A model generated the notes under the pieces. The model worked only from the letters and a program-made list of their open reading frames with translations. It was not told the DNA's origin and did no database searches. A stretch of 64,000 nucleotides of DNA from assembly GCA_030522415.1 (NCBI GenBank), contig CM060104.1, positions 19,996,325 through 20,060,324 of the forward strand, given 5' to 3'. The DNA comes from Channallabes apus (taxonomy: Eukaryota > Chordata > Actinopteri > Siluriformes > Clariidae). Shown here piece after piece: positions 34,401 through 46,700 of this stretch. The stretch's first letter is position 1. Every line of letters starts with the position of its first letter. The position numbers and the translations under genes are program-made.

Positions 34401-35758
34401 TTTTACCTTGCCAGAAGATGAAGTTTTTCGATTCAGCATGGCATGCAGATATAGGAGGGTGATGGCTAACCTACAGTAAATAAAAGAATAACACAAACAA
34501 ATGACAGAGTGTTATAAGTATAAATATATATGTAAACAAACCTAGTGTGTCACCTGCATTAACATAATCATACCTGCTCTGCTATAAAGCGGAATCCTTT
34601 ATCTGGTCGGTCACACTCGTACGTCTCTCCCAGCACTGGGTTGAAAGGTTTCCCTCCTGCTCTGTAGTAAGTGGAGGCATAGCCCGACACAGCAAACGCT
34701 GCAATGTACACCTACGCATTCACACAACATTATTAGATACTGATCTCTATCCATCCGGGTTTATACAGTACAACACTTGTGCGAATACATAAATACAAGG
34801 TGAATCAAAAATTATCCATACTAATTTAAGAACAAACACATAATTTTTCTACATAATCTCCATGCTTTGCAATACACTTTGTCCATCTGCCAACAAGTTT
34901 CCGTATTGACACATAAAAAATGTTTTAGGCTGTTGTTTTAACGTTTTTTCTTGATAATGTTCCAATACTGGCCCTTGAGAATGTTTGGAAACTGTAAGAA
35001 TCATTTTTTCTAGCTAGTGGTTGACTTTTTAACTTTTTTGGTCAATGTTTACATTCTATTAGGGTTGTTCAGATTCCGATACTGGTATCGAAAATGCTGC
35101 CGATACCACAAAAAAATCTGGCATCGGAATCGGCGAGTACTTGAGTCCACGTACCGATCCGGTACCATTTTCCTAAACATAACCTATTTACTTACTTACA
35201 GAGTGTCACGGCGTGCGCATGTGATGGGCGTGTGCCGAAATTGATATCGCTCCTCGCTCACTAGTTAGGCGGCCTCCCCCCTCTTTAGGTATGTGAAGTA
35301 GCAGGGCCACAGAATCAGGCAACGGCCCATGAGCTATGGCCGCTAATGATCCCGGCGCTATAAAACACAGCGGGGAGTGTAGGTCGGGGTCTGACTGTTG
35401 GGAAGCGGAACTTTGGATTTTATGAGAGACAGTGGCACAAGAGTGGGGCGATGTGATGCGCCCCAGAGACTTTAAAAAGGGGGGCGCCTTTGATCTCCGT
35501 GAGAGGAGCGCGTGAACGAGCTGCGCGAGCTCCCGCGGCACCTTCACTTCCGCGTCGAGCCCGCCTTCGCATCCCTGCCACCGAAGGGGAAAAGACCGCA
35601 GAGAGCCTTTAACCCTTTCCTTACCCTTTTTTCTAAATAAATGACCCTTTTTCCTGTAAGGCCTCGCCTCGTGTCCGTGTTTCATGCTGTCACTCGTGCA
35701 CTTAGGGTCGAACCCGTTACACAGGGCTAGTAGTATTTTACTTTAAAAAAAAAGAAAT

Positions 35759-35832
<74 letters not shown>

Positions 35833-38800
35833 CACACACACACACACACACACAGTACAGATACACACCCAGGTATCGGATCGGTACTCGGTATCGGCCG
35901 ATACCCTGAGCCCAAGTATCGGTATCGGGAGGGAAAAAATGGTATCGGAACATCTCTACATTCTATACTTAGTTGTTTACTCTCAGGCACGTAGGGATAA
36001 ATCTCATCTGGTCACCAGTAACCATTCTCTTAAAAACTTTCACCTTATCTAGTGTATTGGTCCAAAATTTGTTTGGAGATCTTAGTATTTGATGAATAAC
36101 GGCACCAGGTACACCCTCAAACCACAAATAACGAATCACAGCATGCTGCTCTTATTTTGTGCAAATCACAAGTGGGCCATTCATTTTTGTGACATCGCAG
36201 TTACAAATGAACTGATGCAACACGTTTACATCTGCACAGCAGTGACTGTGGAGTTTTTAATATAACCAGAGTGTGGGTACGTTTTGACTCATCCTCATAC
36301 ATCAACTACCAACTGGCACCATTACTCGTTCAAAAGCAGTTGGAACAGGAAGAAAAAAAAGTCAGTCTGCCTAGATGGGGACACTGCCGCCACCATCACA
36401 TGTCCTACTTGTTACTATTTTGTATGTCCTTTAAAATAGACTTCCAGCGGGAAGGGAGCTATTGAAGAAAAACTATTTCAGACATTGATCCTGTTTGGAT
36501 TATTTCAAAATCATACCAGTTCAACAATGACCATTCTATATGAATCCTACAAAGATTTAACTACGGTAATAAAAACTTGATATGAAAATTTTGACAGTGA
36601 CAAACTGGACTTGGGGTCAAGTGTGCATTCTCCAAGTTCCTGAAGTTTAGACATTTGAGAAAGCGAAGCAGAGTTACCCAAGCTATATAAATGTCATTAC
36701 TAAAGCATCAATGCTTCTTAAAGCTGGAGACAATACTGATCAAGCCATTAAAGTCCACCGCTGCCTCTCCCTCTCCTCTATAATGAGTACTGGAAATACT
36801 CTTCCACACAGAGTGCCTGAGTGAGGCCACTTTGAAAGCTCCTCTAATGGAGGATACAGTGAGAGAGAGCTAGGTCACTCAGGTCCACTCAGCCAACACT
36901 GAGCAGCGACTGGAAAGCTTCGTGCAGCTCTTAATACAAGCCACTAACCCGACTAAGGCAATTAACTCTCCATTAAACTGTCATGAACACTTTTTCCTGG
37001 GACTCTTGCTCTAACGGTCATGTTTTGTTCTGACAAAACAATTTCTTTAAAACTTACAATCATCAATGGGATAAAGCTTTGCATTTAAGTCAATCAATGT
37101 ACACAATGCATTACAAAGCCTTGTATAGTTTGATGGTTTTACAGTGGAGAAGCCACACACTAAAAGCCTTACAGTGAATATTCCAGGAAGCACAGCAAGC
37201 TCCACTTCCATTATCTGTCTGTATGTCTCTAGATCTTTGCCGGACAAAGTGGCGCTGGACGAAGCTCACTTTAACCACTTTCCTCACAAAAGAGATCACT
37301 TCATTATAGTAATGACACAGTCATGGGCAAGAGCCATCAGATGTCACAGATGAGCTCAGATTAGACCGGCCTTTAAAAGGCACAGCTCCAGTAATGTTAA
37401 ACGTGATCAGATAACTGTAACTGACACTGTAAATCAGACACCTGACTCAACAGAAGCAAGATAATGTAGATGACTGAATGTATCTGTGTGACAGGAGACA
37501 CAATGTATTATTTGAAATAAGAAATTCAGTCCCTCCTGGAAAGCTGGTATAGACGCTCTGACTGTATAATCCCTTACTTGTTTTACAGCTTTATGATTTC
37601 GATTTCAATTTTTTTATTGAAATTGAAAGATATACATGCCAGGAAAAACTATAGACTATTGTTTTAAAAATCAACGTATTAATAATGTCATACACATGCC
37701 ATTATTTATTAATCATGTCATACACAGGTATACCGATTAACCATAACACTAAAACAATTAATCAGTTAAATCGCCTATTTTGTACTGTAGGTTTCCCTTG
37801 TAGGCTCTGATCTCTTGAAGCATGAGTCAACAACACATCTGAAGGTGTGCCATGGTGCTGTAACTTGCAAGGAAGCATTCCAATGCATATCATACTGTGT
37901 ATAACTCTGTATGTGACAAATAAAATTTGAATTTACAAAATTTAAATTTGTTTGTCCAGCACAATCCATGGATGCTCCATCGGATTGAGATCTGGGGAAA
38001 TTGAAGACCAGATCAACAACCTTGAGCTCTTTGCCTGCTAAACTCCATACAAATCAACGTGTAGTGTTCTGATACCTTTTTATCAGGGTCAGCATTAACT
38101 TTTTTCAGCAATTTCAGTGCAGACTTGGCTTTTCTGCGGAATCAAACCAGGGGACTGGAATAAATGAGCCTTGGGTGCCCATGTTCCTGTCGCCAATTTA
38201 CTGCTATTTAATTGATAATCAGTGTTATTCAATTCATCAGACGGTGGTGTTAATGTTATGGCTGATGAGTGTACATGTACATGTATGTGTATGTGTCCTG
38301 TATGTCCTGACAGATACCATGCGTTCAAACGGGTCCTGTATATTTGCAGCTTGATCGAGCAGCTCACTGTACTCCAGTTCCTCACACAGCCTCTGCAGGG
38401 TATTAAGTGGCTCGTTCAGCTGCACCGGCATGGCCACCTTAGACAGGTCCTTTCCTATGTTATTCCTCAGTATGTTCCACAGACTGATGTTGCTGGTGTT
38501 TGGGCTTGGAGAGGGGAGCACAGAACGGCGTGCAACACAGTCTAAGAACAGACCATATACAGTACATTGAATAAGGGAGATTATTCTGGGACAATCAGAC
38601 TGTTAAATGACTTTATTTGGTGCAACAATTTTCACTTAGACTGAAATAAACAAGAGGAAATTAAATGAAGTGAAATGCCTGAACCACCTGGATCAGTTCT
38701 CTCATTCTGGACCTCGTTGCTGAAGTTGTCCATGGAGATATTATCGCTGACATCACTGATGTACGAGTCATCTTCTGATGGCTAAAGAATGAGAGAGAGT

Positions 38801-41800
38801 GAGAGAGAGAGAGTGCCTTATCACAACAGTTCCGCTGTCTTGTCCGATTAACACCTCCTGCTCACAGCAGGTTACTCACATGCCTGGGGAGAACTGATCT
38901 CTCTGCCCCTATTTTTTTCCGCCCACCAATAATAACAGTGAAAGTCTCACTCAAGTGTGCGAAGCATGTTCGTATGATTGAATTTGAGAGTAGGAGTGGA
39001 GGACAGAGAGACAGACTGACTCTCAAGGGATGGGAACAAATTTTCACTCGGCTCTTTGGAGGGGTATTTTTAGAAGCAAGCAATTAGCTTCATTTTCACA
39101 TTACTTCTGCTACTGGAGCTCTGCTTGGACATGTCTGCCTGAAGCAAAAAAATATAAAAAAATGATAGAGAATCAACATGCAGATGCCTTGAACCTGAAA
39201 TATCTAAGGTTGGTTTATACAGCATTATCCAGCATAACATTGACTGGTAGCATCAAACACCAGTCAACTGCGAACTAGAAACTATCCTACTCCCAGGATA
39301 TGAGTCACACATCCGCAGCAGTGGAAGTGGGCACAGCTCGCACCATAGTAACATTCATAGAAATAGTCCCACACAAGCTTAAAATAAAATGGTGTTACAG
39401 TATGTTTGGCCACAGAGGTTCTCACCTCGTTCTCAGAGGAGCTTGCTGAAAGCAAGACTTCTTGAGCGTCAAAGAACTCGGATAGGGACTCCGTAATGGA
39501 AGCTCGGCTCTCATTGGACGCCTGGTGGACGAGGTGGCGGGAGCAGTCTGAGGAGTCCTGCTTCTGAAAGGGCAAGTCATAGCATACAGTAGTAGAATTG
39601 CAGCTATCGCTCTGAGACGATATCTACTTATAAGCATTTAACCAGGTCAAACAGGAATCCTAAAGACATTGAAATCTAAGTGAATTTATTCATACCAAAT
39701 ACAACTTACTCCTATACTTGTTAATAGAAGAAACATGTCCAAACCTAATTACCAAAGATACAAGCACACCATGGTTTGTTAATCTAAAAAAGAAAGCTAT
39801 AGGCTCGTACTGCAAGCCATGTTAATTAGCGCAGAAAGAAGGTGTTGATTCAGGAAGCACATTGCTGACAGAGTAAACCACAGGAAATACCAAGGGTGAT
39901 ATGTTTTGCAAGTGTGGGAGTTTGACTGTGTATGTGTTGTCAAGGAACTTTCTTAACTAACACCAACTTCAAACGAGTCAATGAATGAATATCCAGTCTT
40001 ATGCTTAGACTATGGTAGACTATTTTCAATTTAAAAAATATCTATTTTTTTTATCATGTACTGTGATAAGAAACAGCCTAACCTGCTGTGGGAGGAATCC
40101 CACCAAGTATGGGGAGAACATGCAAACTCCATGCACACAGAGACGGGAATCGAACACAGACCCTGGAGGTGCAAGGTGACAGTGCTAACCACTACACCAC
40201 CGCGCTGCCAGCCCTCTTCTCTTTTCTTCATATTTCATTTTCCACGAACCAGACTGTATTGTATTTTAAACAATGCCTTGATGCATTGGTCTCCAGGCTT
40301 CCTGAAGGACTTTTTTGGCTCTCATTTTTGGCAAGTTTTTGAACTATTCTTTAGTCCAGTTCCTGTACCTGACCAGTTTTACAGTAATTCTTTTGGTTTG
40401 TTTGCTAAGCCACATAGTGTCCTATGAATCACTCAAGCATAAAAAAACATCTAATTTAAGGCCTGAATCAGTGAGAAACAGGTGCAGATGATGATGAATA
40501 ATCAGGCGAGCGATTAGTACACTGGTGATGCTGAATGCATTTCTGAGTGGTTGGAAGAGACGAGAGGGGAAAAGAGATTGCTGTTGAGGTTGGTAAATAA
40601 ACAACCCATTTTTTAACCTGTATCTTTAGGCACTTTGCAGTCTGTCACAGTAAAGTATTTTTTCCTGTTTCTTTAATTTAGTCTACATCATTTAATTTAA
40701 TATGAAGAAATGAGAGGTAGTTCAAGACGTTTGCATAGCACTGTATACACTGATCAGCCATAACATTATGACTCCTATCTAATATTGAGTAGGTCCCCTC
40801 AGTGCAAAAAAAAAAAGGTGAACACCTTTTTACTGGAACCAGCATTAACCTTTTTCTCAGTTTGAGCTACAGTAGGATCAGACTACACGGGTCAGTCATC
40901 ACTCCCCATGTGCATCAGTAAGCCCTGGCCATACATGACCATGTTGCCAGTTCACTGTTTTTTCTTCCTTGGATCACTTTTGGTATGTCCTGACCACTGC
41001 AGCCTGGGGACATCCCACAAGAGCTGCAGTTTTGGAGCTGCTCTGACCCAGTTGTCTATCCATTACAATTTGGCCCTTCTCACAGTACAGTAGTTACATT
41101 CTTAATACAATGGTGGCTGGAAGTGGGTGGAATATATTAGGCAGCAGGCCTAATAAAATAAACTTTTTTCCTGAAGTTGATGAATTGGAAGCAGAAAGAA
41201 ATGGGCAAAGTTAAGGATATGAGTGACTTCAACAAGGGCCAAGTTTTGCGTGCTAGAAGACAAGCTCAAGACTGCAACTCTTGAGGGAAATTCCTGATCT
41301 GCAGTGGTCAGGACATACCAAAAGTAATCCAAGGAAGGAAAATCAGTGAACAGACTTGCTCATGTAGTCCGATCCAGTAGAACACAATGCATCACTGTTT
41401 CGTTGCAAAAGGGAGGATATACTCAATACTAGACAAGTGGTCATAATGTTATGGCTGATCGGTGTATGTACTGAATGTATACAGTAGCATCTAAAAGTAT
41501 TGAGACAATAGTGAAATTTAATGTTTTAATGACATTCTTATTTTTTTTTTATTTAGTATGATGTCTTTATTTTTATTGTAATTTGTCAAAACCTGCTGGA
41601 TCCATCAAAAAGACGTCCGTAGTATTCTAGCGTCACATGCTCAGACCATTTCTCAGATTGCTTCCTGAAGTTCATGTACAGAAATGTGCCCTATTTAAAA
41701 CCCTGTAAATCTTCCCGTATGCTGTTTTAACATGGTGTGATTATCGTGTTGTTTTAAAACGATTTCCTGTCACACTGTGCAAAACGAATTCCTATCAAAT

Positions 41801-42686
41801 TCTACAACAGACAGTGTGATAATGTGCTTCATGCCAGATTAAACAGTGAAGATGCTCTGAGGATAGACTTTTGAATGAATATGTTGTACTTACATCAGTC
41901 ACTGTGATTGGGGATTATGCAGAAAATGGTGTTGCATAAACAGAGGCGTTCTTCAATGTGAGCTTGGGGTAATACTGAAATCTTTTTTATTTTTCCTATT
42001 TTTCCTTTTCTACTTACATATTATCCCTGAGCTTCATATCATATTGCATATCTTCAACCATAGTAACACTCCCCTTTAAAAACAAACAAACAAACAAAAA
42101 ACAGATAACGGGCAGAACTACAGTATGAGGACGGCTTCCTCTGACTTTACACTGGCACTAAATCGATCATGATGAAGCTCACGGGTGAAGATTTTTATCT
42201 GTGACAGCAAAAGCTGGCTGAAAATCACAGCATGTCAAGGCCAGCTTTAATCTATAAATATCATACGCCTACACAGAGAACTAATTTGGATTTTTTTTTT
42301 GTTTTTCCTCTACACAGTTCTGAATAATTTTTCCTGATGATTCATAGAAATGGTCGGAGTTTCTAAGCACATGTTTCGTCGTTGCTAACAACAGCTGGAA
42401 GTAGCAGAAGGACTGAGTCAACCCTTCTTTGTGTTTCATCTATAAAAACGGATTAAACCATGCCGATGGCTTTTCCTGGAATCTGGGAATGATGCTGAAG
42501 ATGCTGTTGGTACAGTATGAGAGTATTCCTCACACCCACCTGCAGCGAGCCAGCGCTGAAGTTTTTAAGGACGGCAGGCTCTGAGATATGCGACTCTATG
42601 TGTATCTTGCAGAGGCGCTCTCTCAAATCAGAGTTCTGTGTTAAAGCCTGCAAAAGCAAAGAGCAACCAGCACAAGCATGAGCGTG

Positions 42687-42729
<43 letters not shown>

Positions 42730-43740
42730 GTACAGAGCAAAGTGTTCCCTAAAGATTATCCATTCTCCTAAAACAGAACACATTTCCATTTCCAGAACCA
42801 TCTCTTGTTGAATGTTTTCTTATTAAAACATGTTATTAAAAAAGTCATGATTCCGCTTATTGCCAGGACTCAAAGTGCCATCAGTGAAATTCTCAAACTG
42901 AAAAGTATGAATTTTCTACAGTCTAGCTTAGGTATCCACCTCTTGATGTCCTATTAAATAATGTATAAAAGTTTTACCCCAGAGTATGAGTACAAAATAG
43001 CAGAGTGTAGTTTTAGTGGAGCATTCAAGTCATGTCAGAATGATAGTAATTAAGAGTTTAAAAGCATTCAAAAAGGCATCTTTGCCAAACTCATAATTAG
43101 CAGTTGGGATTTCTGAACTTTCTCAAAACTCTGACTCAGCATTGTGAAGTGACATTAGAAAACCACTGTGAAACAGGAACAGTGGCTTGAAACAGCATAA
43201 TGCAAGGTTTTAAGTTCCTTACCTGTTATTTGTGATTACAGTGGAACCTCGGATTATGAGTAACACGGTTTACGAGTGTTCCGCAAGACGAGCAAAGATT
43301 TTTAATAAAATTTGACTTGAAAAACGAGCATTGTCTTGGTTTACGAGCACCAAGTATCATGCATCACGCATGCGCTTCTTGTTTTTACGCCGAGCGTCAC
43401 GTCATCACAACTGAGCCAACGGTTTTTCTCTCGCTTGCACTGCAGAATTGTGGGTAATCTTTCTTGCTGGATGTCGTCTCTTACTGGTATAATCAACATC
43501 CGTGCACGCATGTACTGTTTACTATAACACTGTGACCCCGTGTGTGTGTGTAAAACACATTTTATTTTGTGTTCGGAAGCGCGTGTGTACAGCGCGTGTA
43601 CCGTTTCTCATAACACACGTGGTCGCGCGAGTAAAGTAAAAGAAATTCTCAATACAGAGGTTAAAAATCCATTTTCTTCCTCAACGCGGTGTGTGTGTCT
43701 GTGCACGAGCGTAATTTGACACAGTACCGGCAGAAACAAA

Positions 43741-43781
<41 letters not shown>

Positions 43782-46700
43782 ATACAGTACGCCCGAGAGA
43801 CATAAATAATGTCACTCTTCTCTCCGAAGAAACTCGGCTCTGAAACTCGGCAAATCTTTTCAGAGGTAAGGTGCGGTTCATTTGTTTGTTTGTTTTACTT
43901 TACAGCAGTGATTCTGTTAGTTTGCGCTCACACGAATGTCATTAGCTATGTTTATTGCTAAATTTCAGATTAAACAGTGTAGCGGGAGAGAGACGTTGAT
44001 TTATGACCGCTGTTTACGGAAGTGTAGTCCAGTGCGGGAGATGCATTGTGGGTAATGCAGTCCGGTGTGTGTGAACGCAAATGCAAGCTAGGATATAGAG
44101 CCTGAGTTTTGTTCTTCAGTAGTTTTTTAGTTGGATTTAAGTGAAGGATCCACCCGAAAGTTTTAACTATAGCCCGACAACGCAGAACGGGGGCATTGAC
44201 CAGTTTGTCCATCTCATCATTACACGAGCATGAATAAACAGGCTGTTATGCTGTCGCGAGCAACATTAAAATAAAGCGGAGAACCTTTAATAATTTGGAA
44301 GAGAACAACAGTCTTTCCGTTAATGTGTGTGTGTGTTTTCAGATGAAAGGAGAAAGTTTTACTGTGTAAGACGAGAAGGGGGAGACAGGAGGGGCTGAAA
44401 GCAAGAGTCTCCACTTACTCTAGGCTCACACACACACACACACACATACTGCATGCATGCACACACACACATACTGCCTGCACGCACAAACGGAAACACT
44501 TATCTGTCTGGATTTATTGTTTACTTTTTTGAAAAAAGGAAAAAAAAAAAAGTAAAGTGCAGGTTAATTAGTTTTATTTTTACTTTATATTTTATATTAA
44601 TTATTTTTATGTATTTATTTTTTTGAGCTGTAGAACGAATAATTTAAGTTTCCATTATTTCTTATGGGAAAATTTAATTTGGTTTACGAGTGTTTTGGAA
44701 TACAAGCCAACTTCTGGAACGAATTATTCTCGTAATCCGAGGTTCCACTGTACTGTAATTCTGACAGGACTGGATGAACTCCAGTAAAGAAACTGCTGGA
44801 AATTATTGTCCTGGAATGCGACAAAAAAAAGGCATTGTTCAGTGTTATTCCTCACTTACTCACTAATGTTTGTGGATTTTTGGTCTACACTTTAAAATAT
44901 GTTTAGGGAAAGGATGTGTTTTCCAACAAGCAGTCAGTCACTAAGCAACAATGGCTTTAGATCAGGCGTTTCCAAACTAGGGGTTTGAGACCCCGTGTGG
45001 GTCACAATTTTGTCATTGGCCTCCACAGTCCCTATTAGGACTACAGAGGTTCCTACTGCAGATGGATGGGTGGATGGATGGAACGTATGATTATTATATT
45101 GATATAAAAGCTTCATCTTGTTCATTATCTTGACTATAATCAATCATTACAATGATTAAATGTTCAAATAGTACAATAGTCCCAAATTCTAATCCTACCA
45201 TCTGTAATAAAACATGTTGGGTGGTCAAAGCTTGACTTGTCTGCCTAAAATTTTTGCCAACTCTAGTTCTAGGTCACTAAGCTCAGCAATCCAATTCATA
45301 TAATATTTGAGTACCAAATGATTTAAAATCAGCCACTGCATCACAGTGAAATCAAGCCAAATTCAACTTTGAAATTGTTAATTAAGCAAGACAGCTCACA
45401 TCATTTAAAGCATCCAGCTTGTAAAAGGCAATATGCAGGTAGCAGTGTTAAAAAGCACATGCAGAGTAGACAATGTAAAAAAAGAAAAAAATATAAAAAA
45501 ATAGGATATTGTATGCGTGTGTAACCAGCTTACAGATGCTAGTGCACTTTTCAGTCCCAGGAGCTGTGCAGAAGGAGCTGTGCATGTCTCCTGCTCCATC
45601 ATCTGTCTCAGTTTCTCTTTTTCTAACTTCAAGGAGCCCAGCGCCGACTTCAGGTTTGTGTGCACTGGAATCATAAACACGTTCAAAAATCTTCATTCCT
45701 AACAGAATGCATACAATCTGCCAAGTGTCAACAGTCTCATCTCTTGTGTGAATCATCTATAAAACTGTAGTTTGGTTCTGCACAATCAATGAGACCAGTA
45801 CAGCTCCACTTCAGGTTTTCTGGAGCAAAATAAATAAATATATACAGTATATATGAAATATGAAAAATATAAAAATTCATAACGGCGGCACGGTGGTGTA
45901 GTGGTTAGCACCGTCGCCTTGCACCTCCAGGGTCTGGGTTCGATTCCCCGGCCAGGCTCGATTCCCGTCTCTGTGTGCATGGAGTTTGCATGTTCTCCCC
46001 GTGCTTGGTGGGTTTCCTCCGGGTACTCCGGTTTCCTCCCACAGTCCAAAGATATGCAGGTTAGGCTAATTGGCGTTCCCAAATTGACCGTAGTGTGTGA
46101 ATGAGTGTGTGAATGTGCGTATGAGTGTGTGCCCTGCGATGGATTGGCACCCTGTCCAGGGTGTACCCCGCCTTGTGCCCGAAGTCTCCTGGGATAGGCT
46201 CCAGGTCCCCCGTGACCCTGAATAGAGGATAAAGCGGTACAGAAGATGAATGAATGAATGAATAAAAATTCATTCAATCTTACTGAGCGTCGTGGCTTTA
46301 CGACTCATCTTAAAATATCAAATATTAGAAATGTCAGCTAGCACTTCATATATGTTTGTAAATCAACAAAGTTTCTTGAGTCAGGAACTCAGATTTAAGT
46401 GGGAGGCTAAGACCTAAAGCCTAAGGTTGTGTGCAGCTTGGATAAAAACACGAGCACAGCGTTTGGCAGCGTACTTGTGCCAGACACCACAGCACACCCC
46501 TAGAGACCATGCAGCGCCTACACCCTGAGGGGCCAGAACTGCCCGGTAGCACAAGGTGTACCCAAAACCTACTGTAGGTGGTTTTAATGTTATGGCTGAT
46601 CAGTGTATAAACCTAACTCGGTTAATAAAAATGCTGCAACCTTTGCGTACATCTCAGATACTCCTACCCGTGGTTTGAATTTGTCTATTTTCTGTGCTTT

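Larger units (their letters stand above)
35059..35957. mobile_element. Non-autonomous hAT element with GATACC-rich arms
   Basis: The ends are inverted (AGGGTTGTTCAGATTCCGATA against TATCGGAACATCTCT), with repeated TATCGG/CCGATA motifs in both arms. ACATTCTA lies at 35051-35058 and 35958-35965, a perfect 8-bp hAT-type duplication. The interior holds a solo LTR and an AT/CA microsatellite. Confidence 0.88.
34797..36350 (-). mobile_element. Old mariner-like element, split by a hAT element
   Basis: 34797-35050 (GGTGAATCAAAAATTATCC then CAATACACTTTGTCCATCTG) and 35966-36350 (CATCTGGTCACCAGTAACC, then CAAACCACAAATAACG) look like the two parts of one old mariner-type relic, read from general resemblance only. 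The hAT insertion at 35059-35957 separates them. Confidence 0.4.

Noticed and set aside
35206..35685. 159-codon minus-strand frame
   Set aside because: It lies wholly within the solo LTR and is antisense to its TATA-poly(A) layout; GC-rich composition explains the open frame.
39080..39130. Additional small osbpl3 exon between exons 12 and 13
   Set aside because: Exons 12 and 13 join in phase and match ORP3 continuously; no conserved residues are left over.
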